A stretch of 64,000 bases of DNA from JBGVSA01 sp041807905 (GCF_041807905.1 NZ_JBGVSA010000022.1:1-64000); one strand, 5' to 3'. Positions 24,970-35,750 are shown, counted from the first letter of the stretch. Numbers and translations: made by a program. The notes: generated from the sequence alone by a model not told the origin.

Positions 24970-27176
24970 GCCAACACCATCGAAGGCGGCAGCGACACGC
25001 CTGCGTCGCGCAGCATCTTGTGCATCGAAGGTTGCAGCGTGCGCTGGACGCGCAACACTTCGTCGAGGGTCTCGGCGCTCACCACGCCTTCGTTGACCAG
25101 AAAAGACCCGAGTTGCAGGTCGGTGCGTTCGTGTTGCAGCAGCAGGGCCTTGAGCGCGGCGCCATCGATGTGGCCGAGCGACATGAGGACTTCGGCGAAC
25201 AGCACCTGCCGGTCCATGTAGCGCTGCCACAGCGTCGGGGCGCGATCGGCCGCCAAGACACCGCTGCGCACGGCGGCATCGATGAGCGCGCGCGGATCGT
25301 CCTCGCGGTTGCGGGCGTACCAGTGACGCAGGCCGACGGTGACGCGCCCCTTGGGTACGATGACGTACCGGACCTCGCCGCGCAACTTGCGCGCCAGGGC
25401 GGAGAGCGACACTGGATCGATATCCGACTCGCTGCCGACGACGAGCACGCTTTTCTCGCGTCGCAATGGCAGCACCGCGTAGTGCAGTGCAACTGCCGCC
25501 GGGACGGATTCAATCAGCGCCGGATCGATGGCGTAAGCGTCGATGTCTTCCCATCCCACGTGGCTTTGCACGGCCACCGCCGCCGCCAGTTGTTCGGCCG
25601 TGATGACGCCTTCATGCACCAGCCACGCCCCCAGGCGCAGACCGCGCGAGGCGTGTGTGAGGGCCTTTTGCAGTTGAGCTTCGGTGATCGCGCCCTGCTC
25701 CACCAGAATGCTGCCCAGTGGACGACGTGCGCGGTTCTCGCCCCCGACGCTGGGAAAGTGGTGCGTGGTCTTGTCCCACGCCACGCGGCGCGGGTCACCG
25801 TGCTGGACGATCTGACGGATGGCGCGCCAGTTGGCGAGGAAGTTGATCAGGTTGCCCCAGAACAGGCGCGGCAAGGACATCAGCCCCTGGAACAGTCCGT
25901 AATAGCTCGACACGAAGATGACCCGCTGCAACATGCGGTTGGCCATCAGGAAGAAATTCACCCACAGCAGCGACATGAGCAGTTGGCTGTCGCCGAAGAT
26001 CGACAGGAACTGATAGGCGTCCGGCCACACGGCCTGGTAGATGCCGAGCACCACCAGTTGCAGAAGGATCAGCGAGGCGATGAAGCTCACGAAATTGCTG
26101 ATCGCCCCCTTGCGGTCGCGCCACAGGAAGTAATTGAGCGACAGACTGTCGGTCCATTTGTGCGTCTTGAATCCTTGGTACACGATGCCGATGATCCAGC
26201 GCGACTTCTGCCGCACGGCGGTCTGCAGAGTATCGGGGAAGTACTCGCGCACGCAGATGACGCTTGCATCGCGCCGGCTGCGCCCGACGCGGCCACTCGT
26301 TTCCTTGCCGCGCACCACGGGGAAGCGCACGAAAATTTCGCTCATCCCCTTGGCCTTGAGGCGGAAGCCGATGTCGTAGTCCTCGGTCAGACTCTGCACG
26401 TCAAAGGCGATACCGTCGCCTTCGGCCAGCAGCGCCATGATCGCGCGCCGGCTGAAGCACGTTCCCACGCCGGCGCTGGGCACCTGGCCGGCAACCGCTT
26501 CGCGCACCAGCACGTCCTTGCCGTGCAGCTCGGCGAATTCATCGAGGTAATGCAGGCTGGTGAAGTTCCACCACGTGCGCTCGAACGGATACACCGGCAG
26601 TTGGATGAGATCCTTGCGGTCGACAAGATAGTTGAACAGGCGCAGCTCCATGTCGGAGGTGACGTCCTCCGCGTCATGCAGGATGAAGCCGGCGAATTCG
26701 AGATTGGCGCGCCCTTCGAACTGGAAGATCGCATCGAGCACGTTGTTCAGACAGTCGGCTTTGCTGGTCGGCCCAGGCCGCGCGCACACCACTTTGTGGA
26801 CGTTCGGAAAGCGTGCGCACACCTCATCCACGTCGCGCTGCGTGTCCGGATCGTTCGGATAGGTGCCGATGAAGATGTGATAGTTCTCGTAGTCGAATGT
26901 GGTCGCCGCCAGTTCGGCCATCTTGCCGATGACGCCCGTCTCGTGCCACGCCGGCACCATGATCGCCAGCGGTTTCTCGACCGGTTCGTACAGCGCCATG
27001 TGCGACAGGCGCGGGTGCTCGCGATAAACGGTGACCGCGCGCCACAGGCGGCGCACCCAGTACGTCACGTCGATGAACAGGTCGTCGAGTCCGCTCACGA
27101 ACATCGCCGTCGCCACCACCAAAGCGATCAGCTTCAGCCCGTACAGATACGTTGAGAAGACGTCGACAAACCACAT
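24966..27176 (-). CDS. nfrB: NfrB-type inner-membrane glycosyltransferase with MshEN c-di-GMP motifs
   Basis: 736 residues from ATG 27176 (GGAG six bases upstream; the longer open frame reaches 27338 but overlaps wecB). Order: N-terminal membrane helix, a GT2 catalytic domain with LHDAEDV and the processive-type QKSRW, several transmembrane helices (about residues 340-450), then a C-terminal MshEN region. There two 24-residue motifs stand in tandem (PLGSILVEQG-A-I... near 485 and RLGAWLVHEGVITAEQL near 515), and two more related motifs occur near 657 and 687. MshEN binds c-di-GMP, and E. coli NfrB is reported to be c-di-GMP controlled. Confidence 0.92.
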   Translation of the reverse strand: MWFVDVFSTYLYGLKLIALVVATAMFVSGLDDLFIDVTYWVRRLWRAVTVYREHPRLSHMALYEPVEKPLAIMVPAWHETGVIGKMAELAATTFDYENYHIFIGTYPNDPDTQRDVDEVCARFPNVHKVVCARPGPTSKADCLNNVLDAIFQFEGRANLEFAGFILHDAEDVTSDMELRLFNYLVDRKDLIQLPVYPFERTWWNFTSLHYLDEFAELHGKDVLVREAVAGQVPSAGVGTCFSRRAIMALLAEGDGIAFDVQSLTEDYDIGFRLKAKGMSEIFVRFPVVRGKETSGRVGRSRRDASVICVREYFPDTLQTAVRQKSRWIIGIVYQGFKTHKWTDSLSLNYFLWRDRKGAISNFVSFIASLILLQLVVLGIYQAVWPDAYQFLSIFGDSQLLMSLLWVNFFLMANRMLQRVIFVSSYYGLFQGLMSLPRLFWGNLINFLANWRAIRQIVQHGDPRRVAWDKTTHHFPSVGGENRARRPLGSILVEQGAITEAQLQKALTHASRGLRLGAWLVHEGVITAEQLAAAVAVQSHVGWEDIDAYAIDPALIESVPAAVALHYAVLPLRREKSVLVVGSESDIDPVSLSALARKLRGEVRYVIVPKGRVTVGLRHWYARNREDDPRALIDAAVRSGVLAADRAPTLWQRYMDRQVLFAEVLMSLGHIDGAALKALLLQHERTDLQLGSFLVNEGVVSAETLDEVLRVQRTLQPSMHKMLRDAGVSLPPSMVLA

Positions 27177-27186
27177 GGGCACTCCT

Positions 27187-28293
27187 TCAGGCGCAGGCGG
27201 GGATCGGGCGGGACAGGGTCTCGCGCAGCGTATGGGCGATGACCTGGCAGGCCGTGCCGTCGCCGAACGGATTGCCCGCGCGCTGCATGCGGCGATAGGC
27301 CACGTCGTCGCTCCACAGTTGTTCCACCGCGTCCACAACCGCCTGTCGTGCCGTGCCGACGAGGCGCGCGCAACCGGCTTCGACGGCCTCGGGGCGTTCG
27401 GTTTCTTCGCGCAGCACGAGCAGCGGCACGCCGAAGGTCGGCGCCTCTTCTTGCAGGCCGCCGGAATCGGTCAGCACCAGCCACGCATCGACCAATGCCT
27501 GCTGCATGTGCAGGTAGTCGAGCGGCGTGGTGAGTTGCACGTTGGGCAGATCGCCGAGGATCGCGTGCACCGGCGCCTGGATCATCGGATTGAGGTGCAC
27601 CGGAAACAGCACCGGCAGTTCGGGATGCGCGCGCGCGATATCGGCGATGGCGTGGCAGATCTGCTCCACTTCATTGCCCCAGTTCTCGCGCCGATGGACC
27701 GTCACCAGCAGATGGCCGCGCCCTTGCATGGTGCGGCGGATGCCATGGTGGGCAATGCTCCATTGCTGCGCATCGACCACCGTGTTGCCGCTCAGAGCGA
27801 TCTGATCCGAGCGGATGGCCTCGCTCAACAAAGCCTGACGAGCGCGTTCGGTGGGCGCGAAGTGAAAGCGCGCCACACGGCCGATCATCTGGCGCAAGCC
27901 TTCTTCGGGGAAAGGACGATCCGGGTTATAGGTACGCAGTCCCGCTTCGATATGAGCGACCGGCACGCGGTGATAGAAGCCGACGAGTGCGCCGAGGAAT
28001 GCGCTTTCAGTGTCGCCTTGCACGATGACGAGTGACCATTGTCGGCTCGTCATGACGGCTTCGAGCTGCTCACGGCACCCCAGGCTGAATTCGGACAGGC
28101 TGGAGCCGCGACGGGTCAGTGAAATATCCGGAATGATGTCGAAGCACGCCAGGATCTGGTCGGCCATGTCGCCATGCTGGCCGGTGTGCAGCCACTGGAC
28201 GCGAGCCCACGATTGGGCGCACAGGGCATGGTAGAGCGGCGCGAGCTTAACGATTTCCGGGCGCGTGCCGCAGATGATGAGAATGTCTTGCAT
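27187..28293 (-). CDS. wecB: UDP-N-acetylglucosamine 2-epimerase (non-hydrolysing)
   Basis: A 368-residue GT-B-fold enzyme. The N terminus ICGTRPEIVKLAPL, the HIEAGLRT segment, TVHRRENWG and TDSGGLQEEAP are all family signatures. It converts UDP-GlcNAc to UDP-ManNAc in the cytoplasm. It is the first gene of the operon and is followed after ten bases by nfrB, so its product most likely feeds NfrB. In E. coli wecB sits in the enterobacterial common antigen cluster instead; here it is built into the nfr operon. The leader upstream is AT-rich. Confidence 0.94.
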   Translation of the reverse strand: MQDILIICGTRPEIVKLAPLYHALCAQSWARVQWLHTGQHGDMADQILACFDIIPDISLTRRGSSLSEFSLGCREQLEAVMTSRQWSLVIVQGDTESAFLGALVGFYHRVPVAHIEAGLRTYNPDRPFPEEGLRQMIGRVARFHFAPTERARQALLSEAIRSDQIALSGNTVVDAQQWSIAHHGIRRTMQGRGHLLVTVHRRENWGNEVEQICHAIADIARAHPELPVLFPVHLNPMIQAPVHAILGDLPNVQLTTPLDYLHMQQALVDAWLVLTDSGGLQEEAPTFGVPLLVLREETERPEAVEAGCARLVGTARQAVVDAVEQLWSDDVAYRRMQRAGNPFGDGTACQVIAHTLRETLSRPIPACA

Positions 28294-28529
28294 AGCCGTG
28301 ACTCCCTTTTTCCGTTCCGCCCAAAACGAGGCCGGATACGGCTGACAAATTCATTAAATTTGCCAATTATTCTTACACGGCTATTCATTGCGCTTTGTAA
28401 GTCAAACGTTAATTTCTGACCATATTCAAACCTTTACAACGTAAATTCACGATGCCTGACGTATTTGTAAGTAAATCTCCGAATGTTCTTTATCAAATTC
28501 GATAAAATTATTACGAGAATTAATTCAGA
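28294..28529. promoter_or_regulatory. AT-rich leader of the wecB-nfr operon
   Basis: A 236-base spacer that is far more AT-rich than anything else in the window. The 9-mer TTTGTAAGT occurs twice in direct orientation at 28394 and 28464, exactly 70 bases apart, with the inverted form TTACAA between them at 28434. This suggests promoter and regulator sites, possibly of a silencer of the H-NS/MvaT/Bv3F kind. The moeB gene ends at its upstream edge. Confidence 0.5.
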
Positions 28530-29300
28530 TTATTCTTGCTGTGCAGCCGAACGTCCCTCGCCGCACACCGGGCACGAAGGATCTCGGCCGTATCGCACAG
28601 TCCGCATCTCCCCTCCCAGCCCATCCACCAGCAGGAGTCGCCCCACCAGCGGCGAACCGAATCCGGCGATGACCTTGAGCGCTTCGGCCGCCTGCATGCT
28701 GCCGACGATGCCGGTCAGCGGCGCAAAAACCCCCATGACAGCGCAGCGCACCTCTTCAACGTCGTCCGCTTCCGGAAAAAGGCAGTGGTAGCAGGGATTG
28801 TCGGGCGAGCGTGGATCAAATACCGACAACTGCCCGGCAAAGCGGATGGCCGCCCCCGACACCAGCGGCGTGCGATGCGCAACGCAGGCCCGGTTGATGG
28901 CGTGCCGCGTGGCAAAGTTGTCCGAGCAATCGAGCACGACCGAGGCCTGTGCGACCTGCTCATCCAGTTCGTCGCCCTGCAGGCGATGCGCCAGCGTCGT
29001 GATGCGTGTCTCGCCGTTCAGGCGCAATAGCGTGTCGCGGCCCGAATCGACCTTCGGCCGGCCGACCGACGCCTCGGTATGCAGGATCTGGCGTTGCAGG
29101 TTGGTCAGGTCGACGGTGTCACCATCGCACAGCACGATCTCCCCTACGCCGGCGCTGGCCAGATACATTGCGGCCGGCGAGCCAAGGCCTCCCGCCCCCA
29201 CCACCAGTGCGCGAGCGGCAAGCAAAGCGGACTGCCCGTCGACGTCGATTTCGGGCAGCAGGATATGGCGGGAATACCGCAGCAACTGATCGTCGTTCAT
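28530..29300 (-). CDS. moeB: MoeB/ThiF-family adenylyltransferase
   Basis: 256 residues from ATG 29300. The E1-like fold is shown by RYSRHILLPEIDVDGQ, the nucleotide loop VVGAGGLGSPAAMYLASAG, the DLTNLQRQ segment and two zinc-ligand pairs, CYHC and CPVC. It activates the C terminus of a sulfur carrier protein (MoaD or ThiS) by adenylylation. No partner gene is adjacent, so which carrier it serves cannot be decided; mog in this window belongs to the same cofactor pathway but lies 23 kb away. Confidence 0.9.
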   Translation of the reverse strand: MNDDQLLRYSRHILLPEIDVDGQSALLAARALVVGAGGLGSPAAMYLASAGVGEIVLCDGDTVDLTNLQRQILHTEASVGRPKVDSGRDTLLRLNGETRITTLAHRLQGDELDEQVAQASVVLDCSDNFATRHAINRACVAHRTPLVSGAAIRFAGQLSVFDPRSPDNPCYHCLFPEADDVEEVRCAVMGVFAPLTGIVGSMQAAEALKVIAGFGSPLVGRLLLVDGLGGEMRTVRYGRDPSCPVCGEGRSAAQQE

Positions 29301-29534
29301 ACGCGGGCGGTTCGACTCGGGAAAAGACTTGGAGCGTAGCGCATCGCGGGCCCGTGCTGCACACCCGCGCCGCGCCTGGACACAAAGACAGGCGCACCAG
29401 GAACGATATGAATCAAGGCGCCGGCGCGCTCCGGCCCCTACCATGCACGGCCCGCCAGGGCGGGCGCAGCAGCGCCGGCACTGACCTTCCACCCGCGGCC
29501 ATCCTGCCTGGCCGCCGCACTCCATCCCCCGATC

Positions 29535-30752
29535 ATGACTCTACAGCTCGATATTTTCCCATCCCTGTTCGTCGCGACCGCGGTCCTGCTGCTTGGCCGC
29601 GGGCTGATCGCGTGCATCGCACCCTTACGCACCTACAACATTCCCGAGCCCGTCGTGGGCGGACTCGTGGCGGCATTCGCGGTGACCGTCCTGCGTGCCA
29701 TGGGCATCGAAGTCAGCTTCAACACCGCGCTCCAGACGCCGCTGATGCTCATGTTCTTCTGCACCGTGGGGCTGGCCGCCAACATCAAGATGGTGTTGTC
29801 GGGCGGCCGCATGTTGTTGCGCTTCCTGCTGATCGTGGCGGCCTTCCTGGTCGTGCAGAACGTGCTCGGCATCGGCGTGGCGCTGGCACTGGACGTGAAT
29901 CCGCTGCTCGGCCTGCTGGGCGGCTCGATCACGATGTCCGGCGGCCACGGCACGGGCACCGCGTGGGCGGATGTCTTCGCGCGGCAATACCAGCTCTCCG
30001 GCGCACTGGAAGTCGCCATGGCCTGCGCCACCTTCGGCCTGGTGCTGGGCGGACTGATCGGCGGCCCGGTCGCGCACTACCTGATCGACCGCCTGCCTGC
30101 GGCGAAGCGCGACGCCACGGCGGGCGAGCAAGGCGCGGAGCCGGACAACGCCTTCGAGAAGCCCGAAAAACTGCTCCTCATCACCACCAAGCTGCTGGTG
30201 GAAAAGCTCTTCCTGCTGGCTGGCGCCATGTCGATCGGCTTCGTGCTTGAAAAGCTCACCAGCGGCACGGCGTGGTCGCTGCCGACCTTTGTGTGGGTGA
30301 TGTTCAGCGGTGTGCTGGTGGGCAATGTCGTTGCCCACACGCCGTTCTATGACATGGAAGAACGCGCGCTTTCGGTGATCGGCAATACCTGCCTGTCGCT
30401 CTTCCTCGCCATGGCGCTCATGTCGCTCAAGCTGTGGCAGCTCATCGATCTGGCGCTGCCGATTCTCGCCATGCTGATCGTGCAGACGATCGCGATGGCA
30501 CTGTGGGCTGTATTCGTGACCTATCGCTTCATGGGGCGCAACTACGAAGCCGTGGTGCTGGCCGCCGGCCATTGCGGGTTCGGGCTCGGCGCCACGCCGA
30601 CGGCCATCGCCAACATGCAGACCGTCACCAACCGTTTCGGCCCCGCGCACCTGGCTTTCATTCTCGTGCCGGTGGTGGGCGCGTTTTTCATCGACCTGGC
30701 CAATTCAGTCGTGCTGAAGGGCTTTTTGAGCCTGCCGTTGTTTGCGCACTGA
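29535..30752 (+). CDS. gltS: Sodium/glutamate symporter
   Basis: A 405-residue inner-membrane protein with ten or more hydrophobic segments. The two pore-loop motifs of the GltS family, GGSITMSGGHGTGTAWAD in the first half and AAGHCGFGLGATPTAIANM in the second, are intact, as is the VVGGL segment near the N terminus. It takes up glutamate with sodium. It is a single gene with its own terminator. Confidence 0.95.
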   Translation: MTLQLDIFPSLFVATAVLLLGRGLIACIAPLRTYNIPEPVVGGLVAAFAVTVLRAMGIEVSFNTALQTPLMLMFFCTVGLAANIKMVLSGGRMLLRFLLIVAAFLVVQNVLGIGVALALDVNPLLGLLGGSITMSGGHGTGTAWADVFARQYQLSGALEVAMACATFGLVLGGLIGGPVAHYLIDRLPAAKRDATAGEQGAEPDNAFEKPEKLLLITTKLLVEKLFLLAGAMSIGFVLEKLTSGTAWSLPTFVWVMFSGVLVGNVVAHTPFYDMEERALSVIGNTCLSLFLAMALMSLKLWQLIDLALPILAMLIVQTIAMALWAVFVTYRFMGRNYEAVVLAAGHCGFGLGATPTAIANMQTVTNRFGPAHLAFILVPVVGAFFIDLANSVVLKGFLSLPLFAH

Positions 30753-30785
30753 AAACGTCCCGCCAGCGCAGATAGCAACGAAAAA

Positions 30786-30814
30786 AGCGCCGTGAGGGCA
30801 TGCCCTCCGGCGCT
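30786..30814. terminator. Intrinsic terminator between gltS and the AP2-protein gene
   Basis: AGCGCCG-t-GAGGGC / GCCCTC-c-GGCGCT hairpin with an A run on the left and a GTGCTTTTG tail on the right. It can serve both convergent genes. Confidence 0.7.
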
Positions 30815-30837
30815 GTGCTTTTGCAGTCCGTCGCAGA

Positions 30838-31359
30838 TCAGGCGGCCAGCTTGCGGCTGTCGATCGAACGCGAGCGGCGCGGCTTGCGGCGCACGGCACC
30901 CGGATCGAACTCGCCTTCGAGCTTCTTGAGCGCGTCCTTGCGCGCCTTGAGCGCCTGCTTGAACGCACCTTCTTCGCCGTACTTCTTGACCGAGAACTTG
31001 ACGCGCTTGCGACGACCGTCCGGCAGCGGCCACGAGGCCACCCAGAACCAGCGCTGCCGGTCTTCCGGCATGTCGCGGGTTTCCGACGCGCAGTAGCGGC
31101 ACACGCCCACTACGCCTGAACGGTTGTTCTTCTTGACGATGTTCGAGTACTCGCGCATCGAAAACGGCGGGTACCTGGCGATGATTTCGTCGCGAAAATC
31201 CTTGGCCGCGTTGAAGGCGCGCGTCTTGCCGCCGAATACGCCGTCCGAAAAATGCTTGCGGTGAATCACTCCGCGCCGCTGGATCGTTACCAGCCAACCG
31301 TGTGTGCGGCTTAGTTCGTTATCCACACGGCTGATTCCATACACACTGCTCCGACTCAC
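30838..31359 (-). CDS. AP2/ERF-domain DNA-binding protein
   Basis: The start is GTG 31359 with GGAGGA four bases upstream. The 173-residue basic protein holds an AP2-like three-strand sheet plus helix in its second half: SGVVGVCRYC, then FWVASWPLPDGRRKRVKF and a following helix FKQALKARKDALKKL. Bacterial AP2 domains are known mainly from homing endonucleases, phage proteins and some chromosomal proteins of Proteobacteria. There is no nuclease domain here, so a stand-alone DNA-binding role is inferred. Two cysteines (CRYC) precede the sheet. The downstream 3' end is rich in Arg/Lys. Confidence 0.75.
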   Translation of the reverse strand: MSRSSVYGISRVDNELSRTHGWLVTIQRRGVIHRKHFSDGVFGGKTRAFNAAKDFRDEIIARYPPFSMREYSNIVKKNNRSGVVGVCRYCASETRDMPEDRQRWFWVASWPLPDGRRKRVKFSVKKYGEEGAFKQALKARKDALKKLEGEFDPGAVRRKPRRSRSIDSRKLAA

Positions 31360-31489
31360 GTCTTCCTCCAACGCCTGACAGGTTGCGAGTGCCGACGCAG
31401 CATTTTTTCCAGGATGCCCTCGGCCCTATCAGGGTTTTCGGCGATCACTGTGCAAACTTTAGGGCTCACGTCGCAATGAAACAAAAATA

Positions 31490-32857
31490 TTAGTTGTCGA
31501 GTAATTGCAGCTCGATGCCAGAGGTCGTGACATTGACTGCGCGCGTCGCGGGCTCCCCCTGCAACGCCAGTTGCCGTTCGCAATTGGACAGACGCCGCGC
31601 AACGGTCGTAATGAGCCGCGAACGGAAATGCGCGAGGCACTCCTCCGACGCCAGGATCAAGGCCGCGGGCTGGATCTCGAGGTAGCGGACCGGCGTCAGG
31701 CTGATCACTGAAACGTGCTGCAGATGATCCTGCTCGTCCAGGTAGGCCGACTCGCCAAAACACTCGCCGGCCCGGATCACCCCTGCCTTATGGCCGCCGA
31801 TCGACAGCTCCAGTTCCCCTTCGAGCACGATGCCGAAGCGCTGATCGGTGCTCCCTTCGCGGATGATCTGCGTCAAAGGTTCGACGACTCGCCAGGTCGA
31901 GAAGCGGACGACCTCCCAGATTTCGATGTCATCGAACTCCGTGAAGAACGGCAGCCGGCGTATCTGACCGAAACGCGTGCTGTCCGGCACGAGGTCTTTT
32001 TCGTCGTAGATCTTGTAGCGGACCGCGGACAGGTCCTTCGCAAACTCGGCGCCGTTCTTGTAGCGCGAGTAGAGATCCTTCTCCAGCGACTTGCGGATTA
32101 CCACGTCCATCTGCTCGGGGACCAGCGGATTGAGCTGGCTGGCCGAGGGCGGATCGGTGTTGATGATCTTGTAGACCAGTTGTGCCGGATTCTTGGCACG
32201 GAACGGCAAGCGGCCCGTGAGCAGATGGAAGAGCACCACGCCCAGCGAATACAGATCGGTCTTCTGGTTGAGCGGATAGCTCTTGATCTGTTCGGGCGAC
32301 ATATAGGCCGGCGAGCCCACGCCCATGATGAAGGTCGAGTCCTGGTCGCTCTTCTTGTTGATGTTCAGCGCCAACCCAAAGTCCGTGATCTTCACGTTGT
32401 CGTCGTCATCGATCAGGATGTTGGCTGGCTTGATGTCGCGGTGGACGATGCCCTGGCGGTAGGCGTAGTCCAGCGCCATGCAGCATTTGAAGATGATGCT
32501 CACCGTCCGGTGGATCGGCAGCATCCGCTCGAAGCTGCAATATTCCTCGAGCGACTTGCCCGGGAAGTACTCCATGACGATGTAGGCCTCTTCCTGCTCG
32601 ATGACGGCCTCGAAGATCTTGATGATGTTGGGGTGGTCCAGCTTGTTGGCCACCGCCTCTTCGGCCCGCAGCAGCTTGAGTAGCCGGCGATTCCACTTGG
32701 CCTCGTCGCGCCCCCGGTCCTTGAAGGACACATGCTTGAGGGCAACCGGCTGCGGGTAATAGGGATTCTCGGCCAGATAGACGACCGCCGTCGCCCCGCG
32801 GCCCACTTCGCGGATGATCCTGTACTTGCCGATGCGCTCCGGAATGGAAGAGCCCAT
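31490..32857 (-). CDS. Ser/Thr protein kinase fused to a cyclic-nucleotide-binding-like domain
   Basis: 455 residues. Residues about 10-265 are a complete Hanks-type kinase: glycine loop GRGATAVVYL, Lys in VALKH, HRDIKPAN catalytic loop, DFG, SPEQI in place of APE, and DLYSLGVVLFHLLTG. After a linker, residues about 320-430 match the Crp/PKA cyclic-nucleotide-binding roll (GIVLEGELELSIGGH; AGECFGESAYL). No membrane segment or PASTA repeat is present, so it is cytosolic. The arrangement suggests kinase control by a nucleotide or other ligand. The conserved Arg of the phosphate cassette after GES-A is not evident, so cAMP binding is doubtful. Confidence 0.9.
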   Translation of the reverse strand: MGSSIPERIGKYRIIREVGRGATAVVYLAENPYYPQPVALKHVSFKDRGRDEAKWNRRLLKLLRAEEAVANKLDHPNIIKIFEAVIEQEEAYIVMEYFPGKSLEEYCSFERMLPIHRTVSIIFKCCMALDYAYRQGIVHRDIKPANILIDDDDNVKITDFGLALNINKKSDQDSTFIMGVGSPAYMSPEQIKSYPLNQKTDLYSLGVVLFHLLTGRLPFRAKNPAQLVYKIINTDPPSASQLNPLVPEQMDVVIRKSLEKDLYSRYKNGAEFAKDLSAVRYKIYDEKDLVPDSTRFGQIRRLPFFTEFDDIEIWEVVRFSTWRVVEPLTQIIREGSTDQRFGIVLEGELELSIGGHKAGVIRAGECFGESAYLDEQDHLQHVSVISLTPVRYLEIQPAALILASEECLAHFRSRLITTVARRLSNCERQLALQGEPATRAVNVTTSGIELQLLDN

Positions 32858-33016
32858 TGTCCCTATTCTGCCCGCCTGCTACCGATTTGAAGAATAGCGC
32901 CGAGCCCGGCGCACCGCGTATCTTACCGATTTCGAGAATAAGTCTGACAAAAACCAGCCTGCAGGACCAACGGCCTCCGTCCGCATCGGCGTGACGAAAA
33001 AAAGAGGGCCAATGCT

Positions 33017-33042
33017 CTTGAAACAGCGCGGGACGCCCCCAT
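33017..33042 (+). promoter_or_regulatory. Sigma-32-type heat-shock promoter of grpE
   Basis: CTTGAA and CCCCAT separated by 14 bases match the RpoH consensus at all twelve key positions, 35 bases upstream of the grpE start. Confidence 0.85.
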
Positions 33043-33076
33043 TAAGGCTGTTGAATCTTATCAGGGAGCCTTTTTC

Positions 33077-33649
33077 ATGCAGGACAAACAAGACTCGCTC
33101 GCGCCCCAGGAACTGACCGACGGCGCTTCGCCGGCTACGGACGCGACGCCCGCCACGGCTGACGCCGTCGGCAATGGCCCCGACATCATCCCCAGCCTGC
33201 AGGAACAACTGCGTCAGCTGGAACTGAAGGCATCCGAACACTACGACGCTTGGCTGCGCGCCAAGGCCGAGACGGAAAACATGCGCCGCCGCGCGCAGGA
33301 AGACGTCACCAAGGCCGCCAAGTTCGCCATCGAAAAGTTCGCCAACGAACTCCTGTCGGTCAAGGACAGCCTCGAACAGACCCTGGCCGTCGATAACGCC
33401 ACGCTCGAATCACTGCGCGATGGCGTGGAACTGACGCTGCGCAATCTTGCCCGCGCCTTCGAAAAGAGCGGCGTGGAAGAAGTAAACCCGGTCGGCGAGA
33501 AGTTCGACCCACACAAGCACCAAGCCATGAGCGCCGTGGAATCCGACCAGCCGGCCAACACCGTGCTGCAGGTCTTCCAGAAGGGCTACGCGCTGGAAGG
33601 CCGCATCCTGCGCCCGGCGCTGGTCTCTGTCGCCAAAAGCGGCCAGTAA
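33077..33649 (+). CDS. grpE: Nucleotide exchange factor GrpE
   Basis: A 190-residue protein with an acidic, Ala/Thr-rich N terminus, a long coiled coil (residues about 45-100; LRAKAETENMRRRAQED) and the C-terminal beta domain with VEEVNPVGEKFDPHKHQAMS and NTVLQVFQKGYALEGRILRPALV. It releases ADP from DnaK. It is the first gene of the chaperone cluster and directly follows a sigma-32-type promoter. Confidence 0.97.
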   Translation: MQDKQDSLAPQELTDGASPATDATPATADAVGNGPDIIPSLQEQLRQLELKASEHYDAWLRAKAETENMRRRAQEDVTKAAKFAIEKFANELLSVKDSLEQTLAVDNATLESLRDGVELTLRNLARAFEKSGVEEVNPVGEKFDPHKHQAMSAVESDQPANTVLQVFQKGYALEGRILRPALVSVAKSGQ

Positions 33650-33714
33650 GTCGCCGCCGCGCGCTTTTTTTCGCCCGATTTCGCGCGTTTTTCGCGGAAA
33701 CGGCCCGCAAAGGG

Positions 33715-33740
33715 GTTGAAGTCGGGCGACACAGCCGCAT
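33715..33740 (+). promoter_or_regulatory. Second sigma-32-type promoter, upstream of dnaK
   Basis: GTTGAA and CCGCAT separated by 14 bases: ten of twelve consensus positions, the same spacing as the grpE promoter, 66 bases upstream of the dnaK ATG. Confidence 0.6.
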
Positions 33741-33806
33741 TTAGAAAGCATCACGAAATTCTGGACGGACCCGGGATACGGGGCGTCGACAAAGGAGAAA
33801 ACGAAC

Positions 33807-35729
<1,923 letters not shown>

Positions 35730-35750
35730 TACCTGGCAAGACAACGCACG

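Noticed and set aside
24951..27155. A 734-codon plus-strand frame opposite nfrB.
   Set aside because: nfrB has all glycosyltransferase motifs; the opposite frame has none and is a codon-bias shadow.
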